Assembly (NCBI GenBank): GCA_964473205.1
Contig: CAYYOK010000003.1
Coordinates: 1 to 64,000 of the forward strand
DNA length: 64,000 nucleotides
From: CAYMRL01 sp964473205
GTDB taxonomy: Bacteria; Deinococcota; Deinococci; Deinococcales; Trueperaceae
Direction: 5' to 3'
Position numbers and translations under genes: made by a program. This document shows, piece by piece, positions 35,660 through 44,562 of the stretch (positions within the stretch are counted from its first letter, which is position 1; each line of letters begins with the position of its first letter). Below the pieces are notes generated by a model. That model did not search any database. It worked only from the letters and a program-made list of their open reading frames with translations, and was not told where the DNA came from.

Positions 35660-38356
35660 TCAACCGCCCAAAGCCTCCGGCACGGCGGCCAGCGCTGCGC
35701 TCAACGACGACGAGTCCTTGATGCCAGCCTGCGCGAGGTCCGGCTTCCCTCCGCCGCCACCGCCGACCTTGGCAGCGATGGCCCTGACTATCGATCCGGC
35801 GCTGGCGCCGCGCTGCCTGGCTGACTCCGAGGTCTTCGCGACGAGCAGCGTTCCGCTGCCGACGACCACGACGTCGGCCCCGAGCTTGGCGAGCTGCGCG
35901 TCGGCGGCGTTGCGCAGCGCCGTCGCGTCGAGGCCGTCGAAGGACAGCGCGACGTACTTGAAGCCGGCCGCCTCCTTGACCTCGGCAGCGGCACTGGCGC
36001 TCTGGGCGCTGGCTAGCTTGTCGCGCAGGGAGCCGGCCTCGCGCTGAGCGGCCTTCAGGTCGGCCTGAAGACGCGCCAAGCGCTCCTCGACCTGAGCCGG
36101 GCCGCCGCCGACCGCGTGCGCCAGGCGCCTGATCGTGCCGCGCAGCTCGCCGAGGTAGGCCAGAGCGGCCTCGCCGACCAGCGCCTCGACGCGCCTCACG
36201 CCCGCCGAGACCGCCTCGTCGGAGGTGATGACGAACAGGCCGATGGCGCCGGTGCTGCGCGTGTGCGTCCCGCCGCACAGCTCGACCGAGACCGGCTGGA
36301 CGCCGTTCCCGCCGCTGGCGGAGTCGCGGGCTCCACCGACGCTCACCATGCGAACGTCGGAGCCGTACTTCTCGCCGAACAGCATCATCGCCCCGGCCGC
36401 CCTGGCCTCGGCGATCGGCACCACGCGCCAGCTCACGCTCAGGTCCGCCTGGATCCAGCGGTTCACCAGGTCCTCGACGGCCGCGATCTGCTCGTCGTCG
36501 AGCGCGCGCGGGTGGCTGAAGTCGAACCTGAGGCGGTCGGCGGTGACGAGAGAACCCGCCTGCGCGACGTGGGTGCCGAGCACCTGGCGCAGCGCGGCGT
36601 GGAGCAGGTGGGTGGCGGTGTGATGCTTCTCGGTCTCGCGCCTGGCGGGGTCGACCGTGGCGGTCAGCTCCTGGCCGGCGCCGAGCGTCCCCCTGACGAC
36701 CTTGACGCGGTGCAGCCAGAGGCCGTGCGACGACCTGCTCGTGCCTAGCACGATCGCTCCGCCGCCGGTCCACGACAGCTTGCCGGCGTCCCCGACCTGG
36801 CCGCCGCCCTCGGCGTAGAAGGGGGTGCGGTCCAAGATCGCGGTGCCAGTCTGGCCCTCCGTGAGAGCCGAGACCTCGCCATCGTCGTCGGTCAGGGCCA
36901 GCGCAGTGGCGCTCGTCTCGCCGGTCGTGTACCCGACGAACTCGTTGCCGACGCGCCTCGCGATGTCGCCGTAGACGTCCTTGCCGGCGGTGAACAGCAC
37001 CTTGCTGCCCTGCTCGGTGCGCGACGCGTCGCGGGCGCGCTCCCTGGCGGCTTCGTAGCCTGCGAGGTCGACGGTCACGCCGCTCTCGGCCGCCAGCTCC
37101 TGCGTCAGATCGAGCGGGAAGCCGTAGGTCTGCCACAGGTCGAAAGCCTGCTCGCCCGGCAAGACCTTGCCGCCTGACCTGGCTGTGAGATCGGCGAGGA
37201 GGTTGCCGACGCGCTCGATGCCGGCATCGAGCGTCCTGAGGAACTGCTCCTCCTCGGTCTTGAGCACGCCGATGACGCGCTCGCGCCCGTCGATCAGCTC
37301 GGGGTAGGGCGTGCCCATCGACTCGATGACAGGGTCGACGAGGTGCTCGAGGACGCTGTCCTTGAGGCCGAGCAGCCAGGCGTGACGCAGCGCGCGGCGC
37401 GTGAGCATCTTGACGACGTAGCCGGCGCCGTCGTTGGCAGGCAGCACGCCGTCGGTGATCGCGAATAGGGCGGCCCTGACGTGATCGGCGATGACGCGGT
37501 GCGACAGGCTCGTACGGCCCTGATACGGCTGGCGGGAGAGCGCCGCGACCTTGCGGATCGTCGGCTGGAACAGCTCGGTGCCGTACGCGTCCTCCGCGCC
37601 GCTCATCAGCGTCACGAGGCGCTCGAAGCCGAGGCCGGTGTCGATGTTCTGCTGCGGCAGCGGCACGAGCTTGCCGCGGTCCTGCCTGTCGAACTGCGTG
37701 AAGACCAGGTTCCAGTACTCGATGTAGCGGTCGCCGCTGCCGGTGTTGGGGCCGGACTCGTCGGCGCTGCCGAAGCTGGGTCCGCGGTCGTAGAAGATCT
37801 CCGAGCAGGGGCCGCAGGGGCCGTTGGGGCCCTCGCTGACGGCGTTGGCAGGCCAGAAGTTCTCGTCCTCGTCCCAGCGCGACAGCTTACGCACCGGGAT
37901 GCCGACCTCGTCGACCCAGATCTTGGCCGCCTCGTCGTCGTCCTTGTAGACGGTGACGAACAGGCGCTCGGGATCGAGTCCGAGGAACTCCTTGGAGGTC
38001 GAGAACTCCCACGCCCAGGCCGCGGCCTCGCGCTTGAAGTAGTCGCCGAAGGAGAAGTTGCCGAGCATCTCGAAGAACGAGTGGTGGCGCAGCGTGCGCC
38101 CGACGTTCTCGATGTCGTTGATGCGCAGGCACTTCTGGGCGGTCGTGACGCGCTTCCAGATGCCGTCGAAGCCGTCGAACTTCGGGGTCGCCCCGAGGAA
38201 GTACGGCTTGAACTGGACCATGCCGGCGCTGGTGAACATCAGCGTGGGGTCGTGGGAGCGCACCGAGTCAGACGGGTACACCAGGTGCCCGCGGTCCTCG
38301 AAGAAGCGCAGGTAGCGCGTTCTGAGCTCGTTGATCTCGTCGATTCCGTAGTCCAC
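35660..38356 (-). CDS. alaS: Alanyl-tRNA synthetase
   Basis: Charges tRNA-Ala and edits Ser/Gly mischarging. At 898 residues it is full length. The class II core begins with EINELRTRYLRFFEDRGHLVYPS and includes the FTSAGMVQFKPYFLG motif. The editing domain carries HHTATHLLHAALRQVLG and the zinc/Cys motif CGGTHTRSTG. The C-terminal C-Ala domain has a Gly-rich KVGGGGGGKPDLAQAG segment. The GTG start has GGAG 9 nt upstream, and TATACT at 38433-38438 on this strand could be a -10 box further upstream. First gene of the alaS-ruvX-mltG operon. Confidence 0.97.
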   Translation of the reverse strand: MDYGIDEINELRTRYLRFFEDRGHLVYPSDSVRSHDPTLMFTSAGMVQFKPYFLGATPKFDGFDGIWKRVTTAQKCLRINDIENVGRTLRHHSFFEMLGNFSFGDYFKREAAAWAWEFSTSKEFLGLDPERLFVTVYKDDDEAAKIWVDEVGIPVRKLSRWDEDENFWPANAVSEGPNGPCGPCSEIFYDRGPSFGSADESGPNTGSGDRYIEYWNLVFTQFDRQDRGKLVPLPQQNIDTGLGFERLVTLMSGAEDAYGTELFQPTIRKVAALSRQPYQGRTSLSHRVIADHVRAALFAITDGVLPANDGAGYVVKMLTRRALRHAWLLGLKDSVLEHLVDPVIESMGTPYPELIDGRERVIGVLKTEEEQFLRTLDAGIERVGNLLADLTARSGGKVLPGEQAFDLWQTYGFPLDLTQELAAESGVTVDLAGYEAARERARDASRTEQGSKVLFTAGKDVYGDIARRVGNEFVGYTTGETSATALALTDDDGEVSALTEGQTGTAILDRTPFYAEGGGQVGDAGKLSWTGGGAIVLGTSRSSHGLWLHRVKVVRGTLGAGQELTATVDPARRETEKHHTATHLLHAALRQVLGTHVAQAGSLVTADRLRFDFSHPRALDDEQIAAVEDLVNRWIQADLSVSWRVVPIAEARAAGAMMLFGEKYGSDVRMVSVGGARDSASGGNGVQPVSVELCGGTHTRSTGAIGLFVITSDEAVSAGVRRVEALVGEAALAYLGELRGTIRRLAHAVGGGPAQVEERLARLQADLKAAQREAGSLRDKLASAQSASAAAEVKEAAGFKYVALSFDGLDATALRNAADAQLAKLGADVVVVGSGTLLVAKTSESARQRGASAGSIVRAIAAKVGGGGGGKPDLAQAGIKDSSSLSAALAAVPEALGG

Positions 38357-38545
38357 TTATCGGCGCTCCAGTCGCACGGCAACCCGCGCCTGCCGCCGAG
38401 TTCCTCGCGGCCGTCAGTGCGGGCGGCTGCACAGTATACCGACGGTAAAGCTCGCGGGAGACGCCTGCCAGGGGACCTCGGCCGTGCCGGCCCCTTGCAG
38501 TGACGCTGTCGGCCCGTACCGTCGAGCTACCCCCTCAGGCTGAGG

Positions 38546-38551
38546 TATGTT
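38546..38551 (+). promoter_or_regulatory. -10 box TATGTT for leaderless MFS gene
   Basis: TATGTT ends 7 nt before the ATG at 38559. It decides between this start and an ATG at 38547, which would lie inside the -10 box. Confidence 0.45.
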
Positions 38552-38558
38552 TCGCGGG

Positions 38559-39704
38559 ATGTCGACCAGCAGCGTCCTGTTCTCGCGCGAGACGCGGAGG
38601 GCGCTGTTCCTGGGGTTCGCGACGTTCGTGCTCGTCGGCGTCAGTAACACTCTCTACGGTCCCGCGTTCGACCGGTTCTCGGCCCGCTACGGCGTCGGCG
38701 TCGAGGTGGTCGGCCTGCTGGTAAGCGCTCAGTTCGGCGGCGCCCTGGTGGCGATGGTGCTGTCGAGCTGGTCGCTGAAGCGTTTCGGTTACCGGCGCCA
38801 GCTGGTGGCCGGCGGCCTGCTCACCGTCGCGGGCGCGCTGCTGGTGACCCAAGCTCCGAGCTGGCCCCTGGCGCTGTCGGCGGCGGCCATCGGCGGCTTC
38901 GGCACGGGCATCCTCGTGGTGAGCGTGAACCTGATGGTCGCGAGGGTCTTCGAGGCGGTGGCCTCGCCAGCCCTCAACCTGATGAACGCGGTCTTCGGGT
39001 TGGGGGCGATCGCCGGACCGCTGCTGGTCGCCGTCAGCGCGCCGCGGCTCGAGCCGCCCTTCCTGGTGCTGGCGGTGCTGGGTATGGGCGTCGTCGCGAT
39101 GGCGGCGGGCGTCAGGGCCCCGGCGGTGCGGAGCCCGGCGCGCGGCGCTGGACGCGTGCCGATCGCCCCCATCGTCGGCTTCGCGCTGGTGATGTTCTTC
39201 TACGTCGCGACCGAGGTCGGCATCACGTCGTGGGAGACGGAGCATCTGTCCGGTCACTTCGGCGCAGCGCGCGCCGCTGCGTTCACCTCGCTGTTCTGGA
39301 TCGCGATCACCGTCGGGCGGCTGCTGGCCGTACCGCTGTCGTCGCGGCTGCATCCGGGCCGGATGGTGACGTTCTCGCTGGCTTTCAGCGTGGTCGGGCT
39401 GGTCCTCGCCCAGGTTCCGGCACTGGCGCCTGCCGGCTACGCGCTGGCCGGGCTCTTCCTGGCTCCGGTGTTCGCGACGAACACCGCCTGGTTCACACGG
39501 ACGTTGGGCGAGAGGGCGGAACGCTACGCGCCCCTCGCCTTCGCTACCGGCAACCTCGGGCCCGTCTCGACCGCGCCGCTCATCGGCATGGCCGTTGGAG
39601 CTTACGGCACGGGCGCGGTACCGACGCTGCTAGCGGTGTTCGCCGTGTGCGCCGCTTGCGTTTCGGCGGTCCTGCTGGCGTCTGACAGGCGCGGTCGGCG
39701 CTAG
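38559..39704 (+). CDS. Major facilitator superfamily transporter
   Basis: A 381-residue inner-membrane transporter with about twelve hydrophobic segments. The first half resembles sugar/drug MFS proteins: FATFVLVGVSNTLYGPAFDR in helix 1 and a loop 2-3 motif WSLKRFGYRRQLVAGG. A polar loop near residue 190 divides the halves. The substrate is not predictable; the FGTGILVVSVNLMVARVF and WETEHLSGHFG segments resemble FucP-like carriers. The start at 38559 is chosen from the -10 box. It is convergent with etfA, with 7 bp between the stops. Confidence 0.85.
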   Translation: MSTSSVLFSRETRRALFLGFATFVLVGVSNTLYGPAFDRFSARYGVGVEVVGLLVSAQFGGALVAMVLSSWSLKRFGYRRQLVAGGLLTVAGALLVTQAPSWPLALSAAAIGGFGTGILVVSVNLMVARVFEAVASPALNLMNAVFGLGAIAGPLLVAVSAPRLEPPFLVLAVLGMGVVAMAAGVRAPAVRSPARGAGRVPIAPIVGFALVMFFYVATEVGITSWETEHLSGHFGAARAAAFTSLFWIAITVGRLLAVPLSSRLHPGRMVTFSLAFSVVGLVLAQVPALAPAGYALAGLFLAPVFATNTAWFTRTLGERAERYAPLAFATGNLGPVSTAPLIGMAVGAYGTGAVPTLLAVFAVCAACVSAVLLASDRRGRR

Positions 39705-39711
39705 GCCGGGC

Positions 39712-40683
39712 TCACTGCTTCCGCAACGCTGCCAGCAGCGCTGGCCCCAGCTCCTCGATGTCGCCTACGACCGCGTAGTCGCAGATCCTGAAGATGGGCG
39801 CGTCTGGATCCCTGTTGATGGCGGCGACGACCTTGGAGCGGTTCATGCCGGAGAGGTGTTGTACGGCTCCGGAGATGCCGAGCGCGAGGTAGAGCTTGGG
39901 GCTGATGTTCTTGCCGGTCTGACCGACCTGTTCTGCGTAGGGACGCCAGCCGGCGTCCACCACGGCGCGAGTGGAGGCAACTCCGGCCCGCAGCTCCGTG
40001 GCCAGAGGTTCGACGATGGCGGCGAAGCGCTGGGCGCTGCCGAGCCCGCGGCCTCCTGCCACCACGATGTCGGCCTCCTCCAGCGCGACCTGCGCACCGT
40101 TGTTGATGACGCGCTCGCATACGCTCACGCGCTCCGATACCAGCGCTTCGTCGAACGCGGCGGCTCGCACCTCGCTCACGCTTCCGTTGGGCTCTGCAGG
40201 ACCAAGGGCGTTCGGTTTCACCGTTATGACGACCGGCAAAGCGCGCGCGCGCACCGTCTCGGTGACGCGCGCCAGGTACGCGTACCTGCGAGCTTGAACC
40301 TTGCCTTCGCTGCGCTCGACGGCTATCACGTCCTCCAGCAGCGCAGCCCCCAGTTCTACGGCCAAGCGCGGCGCCACGCTCAAGCCGGTGCGTGTCGCGC
40401 CGAGTAGGACGACTTCGGCGTCCATCTCACGAGCGAACTTCGCCACCAGGTTCACCAAAGTCTCGCTGTTGGGCGCGGCCAGCTCGGCAGAAGCAACGCT
40501 CGTCACGCCCTGCACGTAGTGAGACAGCTCTTCGGCCGCGGCCGCCGTGTCCGCACCCAGTACCAACGCTTCGACCGCTTCGCCCTCCGGAGCGACGGAG
40601 CGTGCGGCGCGCACCAGTTCCAGCACCTGCCGCGGCAAGCGCCCATCGTGTATCAGCGCGACTATCAACGTCTTGGTCGCCAT
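39712..40683 (-). CDS. etfA: Electron transfer flavoprotein alpha subunit
   Basis: The FAD-holding subunit of ETF, which accepts electrons from acyl-CoA, sarcosine/dimethylglycine and similar dehydrogenases. The 323 residues include the beta-like N-terminal half and the FAD domain with GGRGLGSAQRFAAIVEPLA, GQTGKNISPKLYLALGISGA (the conserved FAD loop), and VVAAINRDPDAPIFRICDYA. It begins directly after etfB with no gap. The etfBA pair carries the island operator upstream, which suggests a dehydrogenase in the pathway feeds electrons to it; none is visible in the window. Confidence 0.95.
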   Translation of the reverse strand: MATKTLIVALIHDGRLPRQVLELVRAARSVAPEGEAVEALVLGADTAAAAEELSHYVQGVTSVASAELAAPNSETLVNLVAKFAREMDAEVVLLGATRTGLSVAPRLAVELGAALLEDVIAVERSEGKVQARRYAYLARVTETVRARALPVVITVKPNALGPAEPNGSVSEVRAAAFDEALVSERVSVCERVINNGAQVALEEADIVVAGGRGLGSAQRFAAIVEPLATELRAGVASTRAVVDAGWRPYAEQVGQTGKNISPKLYLALGISGAVQHLSGMNRSKVVAAINRDPDAPIFRICDYAVVGDIEELGPALLAALRKQ

Positions 40684-41439
40684 CTATAGAACCTTCGCTT
40701 CTTCGCGCAGCAAACGCACCAGTTCTTCTGCCATCTCGTCAGCATCGCCCGACAAGCGGACTCCTCGCCTTGCGGCCACCTGCACCTCGAGCCCGACGAC
40801 CTCGGTCCCTACCTGCACCGACGGGAAGTCGTCGAGGGAGAGGCGCGACAGCTCCTTGCGCTTCGCTTTCATGGTGTTCGGCAGCGTGGGGTACCGCGGC
40901 TCGTTCAGTCCTTGCTGGGTAGTCACCACTGCGGGCAGGATCAGGTTCAACACCTCGGTGCCTTGATCGGTATCGTGTCGGGCCGTCATCTTGCCGTTTG
41001 CGAGCCGCAGCTCCGATACCCAGTCGGCGTGCGGCCAATCGAGCACCGCCGCCAAAGCCGGTCCCAACGCGGCGCTATCCCAGTCTGCCTGTTTGCCCCC
41101 GAGCAGCACTAGACCCGCTCCCTCTCGTGACACCAGCTCGGCGAACACCTGAGCTTGTGCCAACGCGTCCAGCCTTTCGGTGGTGATCACATGCATGCCG
41201 CGATCCGCCCCCATCGCCAATGCCGTGCGGAGGGCTTCCTCACAAGAAGCAGGCCCCAAGGCGGCCACGATCACCTCGTCGACCTGACCAGCCTCACGTT
41301 GTCGGATCGACTCCTCCACGCCATACTCATCCATGCCGTCGATCACCATCGCGCCACCGACGACTTCAACCACTCCATCAAGCACCTGAACGTTAGACTC
41401 TGCATCGGGCACTTGCTTGATGATCGTAAGAACCTTCAA
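40684..41439 (-). CDS. etfB: Electron transfer flavoprotein beta subunit
   Basis: The AMP-holding subunit of ETF, 251 residues. The N-terminus KVLTIIKQVPDAESNVQVL and the segment DEYGVEESIRQRE are typical, and the AMP-binding region is GLVLLGGKQADWDSAALGP. The start is set at TTG 41439 because it gives the family N-terminus and follows GGAGG by 7 nt; a second TTG at 41460 would add 7 residues over the binding site. The upstream region has three GTATAC-like half-sites. Confidence 0.93.
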   Translation of the reverse strand: MKVLTIIKQVPDAESNVQVLDGVVEVVGGAMVIDGMDEYGVEESIRQREAGQVDEVIVAALGPASCEEALRTALAMGADRGMHVITTERLDALAQAQVFAELVSREGAGLVLLGGKQADWDSAALGPALAAVLDWPHADWVSELRLANGKMTARHDTDQGTEVLNLILPAVVTTQQGLNEPRYPTLPNTMKAKRKELSRLSLDDFPSVQVGTEVVGLEVQVAARRGVRLSGDADEMAEELVRLLREEAKVL

Positions 41440-41467
41440 CGCCACACCTCCGAGCAGCAACGAGATA

Positions 41468-41493
41468 AGATACAGCAGTATACGGCCGTGTAC
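41468..41493. promoter_or_regulatory. Tandem operator upstream of etfBA (3 half-sites)
   Basis: Reads AGATAC-agca-GTATAC-ggcc-GTGTAC on the plus strand: three hexamers at a 10-bp pitch. The nearest copy is about 28 bp before the TTG of etfB. No convincing promoter can be placed beside it. Confidence 0.65.
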
Positions 41494-41616
41494 CGTACGT
41501 TGCGTACTGGATGGTCCTCGGGCCGCCAGGCTGAGCTACCGCTGCCGTTGAGCTTCATGCCGCGAGCGTGTTCGAGAGTCCGGTTCGTCGGTCGCCCCCC
41601 GCCCCCCACGTCAAGC

Positions 41617-41649
41617 GGGTTTCGCGCGACCACTCGGTCGAGCGAACCC
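41617..41649 (-). terminator. Hairpin after the deacylase gene
   Basis: A stepped stem: GGGTTTCGC with GCGAACCC (one bulge), then CGACC/GGTCG with a 4-nt ACTC loop. It lies about 20 bp past the deacylase stop and upstream of etfB. It may separate the two minus-strand units. Next to it is a run of C residues (GTCGCCCCCCGCCCCCCAC, 41591-41609). Confidence 0.5.
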
Positions 41650-41667
41650 CGGTATCGACAGGACAGT

Positions 41668-42726
41668 CTAGAAGCCTGAGACGACGATCTGCTTCTCCAG
41701 CTCGGGAACCTCGCGGGTCTCCCAGCTCGCGTCATCCGTCTCGTACACGTTGCAAACACGGGCGCCCGTGTTGACGATCGGCAGCAGCGAAGTCCGAACG
41801 ATGATCCCGTTGGCCGGCGCGATCAGCTCTTCTACGACGTCGTCGTAGAAGTCACGGATCTCGGCCAGCAGCTGACCCTTGCGAACGTAGTCGCCAGTCT
41901 TCACCTTCAGGTGCGACATGCCGCCCTTGGTCGCCGTGACCTCGTAGCGCTTGGTGATGTCGACCTGCATGGCGGGCAGCTCGGGCTCGCCGGGGAGCAC
42001 GCCGATGGCCTTCAGGTAGTTGTAGGTTGCGCGGAGCATCATCTCCGGGAACGGGTAGAGGTTGCGCCAGCCCTCACCGGCTTCGATGGCGATCGCTGGG
42101 ATCCCGCGAGAGCAAAAGATTCCGGTAGGACCGCCTCTGCGGCCCTTGCGCGTCCAGCGGTGGATGATCTCGTAGCCGCACGCCTTGCCGAGCTCGACGC
42201 GACGACGCTCCAGGTCCTCCGACAGGTCACCGGGCGAGGTGAGCATCGCCCTGGGGTAGTTGATGCTGTCGAGGTGAGTGGCATGGATATCTAGCGCGTG
42301 GTCGATGTCCTTGGCGATGCAGTCCACTACGGCCCACAGGATGCGCGTGGAGAGGACGCCGTCCTTCTCCGGCTGCGCACCGCCGATGTCGACGACCGTC
42401 GGCGCGTCGAGCGGGTAGAGGCGGTGGCGGTGCACGTAGGCCGGCACATTGATGAGTGGAAGGGCGATGACCGTGCCCGTCATCTGCTCGGGGTCGAGCT
42501 CCCGGGCGAGACGCTTCACGGTGTCCATGCCCGCAGGCTCCTCGCCGTGGACTCCGGATCCCACGAACGCCACGGGGCCGTCACTGCGGCCCTTGATCAC
42601 GGTGACTGCGAGCTCGACCGGCGCGCCGCTCGAGAACTCGCCGACCTTGATGGCGTAACGCTGTTTCGAGCCTCTTGCGACGCTGCCTAGGTCGAAGTCC
42701 TCGGGGTTGATTCGGAGTACCTGCAC
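41668..42726 (-). CDS. Aspartoacylase/succinylglutamate desuccinylase-family deacylase
   Basis: A zinc carboxypeptidase-like hydrolase of 352 residues in the AstE/AspA family, which removes acyl groups from N-acyl amino acids and includes the ectoine-pathway deacetylase DoeB. The zinc ligands are in GSGVHGEEPAG (His, Glu) and LDIHATH (His); the catalytic Glu is probably in AIAIEAGEGWRN. The C-terminal part (about 255-352) is a biotinyl-like beta domain (LKVKTGDYVRKGQLLAEI) often found in this group. The GTG start follows GAAGGGAG. It is the divergent partner of the first substrate-binding protein and has its own operator. Confidence 0.85.
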   Translation of the reverse strand: MQVLRINPEDFDLGSVARGSKQRYAIKVGEFSSGAPVELAVTVIKGRSDGPVAFVGSGVHGEEPAGMDTVKRLARELDPEQMTGTVIALPLINVPAYVHRHRLYPLDAPTVVDIGGAQPEKDGVLSTRILWAVVDCIAKDIDHALDIHATHLDSINYPRAMLTSPGDLSEDLERRRVELGKACGYEIIHRWTRKGRRGGPTGIFCSRGIPAIAIEAGEGWRNLYPFPEMMLRATYNYLKAIGVLPGEPELPAMQVDITKRYEVTATKGGMSHLKVKTGDYVRKGQLLAEIRDFYDDVVEELIAPANGIIVRTSLLPIVNTGARVCNVYETDDASWETREVPELEKQIVVSGF

Positions 42727-42760
42727 GCTCGTGCTCCCTTCAGATTGCGATCTGGAGTTC

Positions 42761-42776
42761 GTATACCGCTGTATAC
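42761..42776. promoter_or_regulatory. Tandem operator, deacylase gene (2 half-sites)
   Basis: GTATAC-cgct-GTATAC, two perfect hexamers 10 bp apart, at about +4 to +20 of the predicted minus-strand transcript. A bound protein here would block early elongation or polymerase seating. Confidence 0.75.
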
Positions 42777-42786
42777 GGCTTTGGCT

Positions 42787-42815
42787 ACTTTAACCAATGC
42801 CTCCATCGTCGTCAA
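42787..42815 (-). promoter_or_regulatory. Predicted promoter of the deacylase gene
   Basis: On the minus strand TTGACG and TAAAGT are separated by exactly 17 bp, a good housekeeping-sigma match. The start would be near 42780, just upstream of the tandem operator. Confidence 0.65.
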
Positions 42816-42837
42816 CTGGCTCACTCGAGCCTAGTAC
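42809..42837 (+). promoter_or_regulatory. Predicted divergent promoter of the first binding-protein gene
   Basis: TCGTCA and TAGTAC are 17 bp apart on the plus strand, with the -35 overlapping the -35 of the opposite promoter. The start would be near 42844, right before the three-copy operator. The match to consensus is modest. Confidence 0.4.
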
Positions 42838-42846
42838 GGCAGGTAA

Positions 42847-42872
42847 GTGTACATCCGTGTACAGTCGTGTGC
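42847..42872. promoter_or_regulatory. Tandem operator, first binding-protein gene (3 half-sites)
   Basis: GTGTAC-atcc-GTGTAC-agtc-GTGTGC, three hexamers with 10-bp pitch. It starts about 10 bp after the predicted -10 box. Confidence 0.65.
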
Positions 42873-42929
42873 TATCTTCAGCCGGTAAACCATTGCGAGT
42901 CGAATGAGTCGTTTTCGAGGAGGCTAGAC

Positions 42930-44501
42930 GTGTCTAGGTATCGGACCCATCCCCCTAAGCTCCGCTCGCTACTGCTTCTCGTGCTAGCCCTCGGACTCCT
43001 CCAAGGCGCCATGGCGCAAAGCGCAGGATCGCCGCTCGAGAACCGCCCGGAGATCCGCGCCCGGCTTCAGTTCGCGCGCGTAGGCGGAGTGTTCGATCCG
43101 GCCTACTGGCTGTACACCTCGGATTGGTTCGTGTATCCCAACCTGTTCAACTGGTTGGTGCGGTGGGTACCCGGGTCAGGCGGCTACCAAGTAGAGCCCG
43201 ATCTGGCCGAAAGCTGGACAGTGAGCGAAGACGGGCGCACCTACACGTTCTACCTGCGAAGGGGTGTGCAGTTCCATCGAGGCTACGGTGAGCTGACCGC
43301 GGAGGATGTCGTGTTCAGCTATACGAGGCAGATGGAAGACGATACGGCTTCCTTCAATTCCAACCTATCCGAGGTTGCGTCGATAGTCGCAATCGATGAC
43401 TACACTGTCGAGCTCACCCTTGAGGAGCCCAATGCAGCGTTCATGGCAGCGGTAGTCGCCTGGAGGCCCGGGCTCATAGTCTCGAAGAGGGCTGTGGAGG
43501 AGTTAGGCGCCGAGTTTCGCGCCCGGCCGATCGGCACGGGCCCGTTCTACCTAGAGGAGATCACCGCGACCGAAGAGGTCGTTCTCCTCTCGCACGACGA
43601 CTACTTCCGCGGCGCGCCACAGATCAGCAAACTGACCTTCGTTCACGTGGGAGAAGAGAGCATCGCCCTTGCCGCTCTGCGAAGCGGCGAGCTCGACATC
43701 ATCTGGTCGCGAGGCAACCCGGAGATCGCGGCGGCGCTCCTCCAGGATCCGAACATCACTGCCGAGCGGATCGTCAGGTTCGACTCGATTCAACAGGTCA
43801 TGTTCAGCCCCAACTTCGAGATCACTCAGGATGTCCTGGTGCGCCGCGCTCTGGCTCACGCCATCGACACCGAAGCCATCGGCGCGGCGTTCGCGGGCTT
43901 GGACGAACCTACACGAGTGTTGCTAGGCCAGGATCCGGTCGGTGAAGTACCCATGTACGAATACGACCCCCAGTTGGCGCGCGCGCTTTTGGCCGAAGCG
44001 GGTTACCCCAACGGCTTTCCCGTCTCGATGATGTTCCAAACGCGCGAGCCAGAAGCCACGCTCGCGGCGATCGTGGCCGCGAACTGGCAGGAGATCGGTC
44101 TGGACGTTCGGATGGAAGGCATGGATGCGACCTCGACTTTCGATCGCCGGAACAGCTTCGATTTCGAGGTCACCATCAGCTCTGTCGGTCGCCCCGCCGA
44201 TCTCGATCTGCTTCTCTCCGATCTGTTCCTCTCTACGTCATTACCTCCCGGAGGCCAGAACTACTTCCGCTACGCCGTCGACGAGGTAGACGACCTACTC
44301 TTGGCAGCGCGCCGCACGACCGACCCCGACGCGAGAAACGAGCTCTACCACCAAGTCCACGTCAGGGTCATGACGGATCTGCCGATCATACCCCTCTCGT
44401 ATCAGGTGTTCATGGCCGCTTGGCGAGACCCGGTCGTAACCATGGAAACCGGGCGCAACAACAACTTCTGGGGCGAGACGATCGAGATCGTTGACCGATG
44501 A
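42930..44501 (+). CDS. Peptide/opine ABC substrate-binding protein 1
   Basis: A 523-residue family-5 (DppA/OppA-like) periplasmic binding protein with a signal peptide (LLLLVLALGLLQGAMAQ). Shared signatures are RPEIRARLQFARVGGVFDPA, NLFNWLVRWVPG, YTFYLRRGVQFHRGYGELTA and LDIIWSRGNPEIAAAL, and it ends with NNNFWGETIEI. It is the same type as SBP 5 and the truncated SBP 6. The GTG start follows CGAGGAGG. A putative hydrolase and cyclodeaminase follow, suggesting one operon. The ligand is unknown. Confidence 0.9.
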   Translation: MSRYRTHPPKLRSLLLLVLALGLLQGAMAQSAGSPLENRPEIRARLQFARVGGVFDPAYWLYTSDWFVYPNLFNWLVRWVPGSGGYQVEPDLAESWTVSEDGRTYTFYLRRGVQFHRGYGELTAEDVVFSYTRQMEDDTASFNSNLSEVASIVAIDDYTVELTLEEPNAAFMAAVVAWRPGLIVSKRAVEELGAEFRARPIGTGPFYLEEITATEEVVLLSHDDYFRGAPQISKLTFVHVGEESIALAALRSGELDIIWSRGNPEIAAALLQDPNITAERIVRFDSIQQVMFSPNFEITQDVLVRRALAHAIDTEAIGAAFAGLDEPTRVLLGQDPVGEVPMYEYDPQLARALLAEAGYPNGFPVSMMFQTREPEATLAAIVAANWQEIGLDVRMEGMDATSTFDRRNSFDFEVTISSVGRPADLDLLLSDLFLSTSLPPGGQNYFRYAVDEVDDLLLAARRTTDPDARNELYHQVHVRVMTDLPIIPLSYQVFMAAWRDPVVTMETGRNNNFWGETIEIVDR

Positions 44502-44562
44502 CCGAGCACTGTTCGCTTGGCGTTCAGCGAGTTAGTCAGGCGCTCGGTTGAGGAGAGAGACG

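Noticed and set aside
35178..37136. Very long open frame on the minus strand overlapping alaS and including ruvX
   Set aside because: Upstream of the ruvX Met the frame is Arg/Gly-rich shadow of alaS. Only the last 159 codons have a family match.
38434..38439. GTATAC upstream of alaS
   Set aside because: Only one hexamer with no second copy at 10-bp spacing; the sequence is more simply part of a TATACT -10 box for alaS.
41591..41609. C-rich run beside the hairpin upstream of etfB
   Set aside because: A short low-complexity tract; no evidence of function beyond its position near the terminator-like stem.
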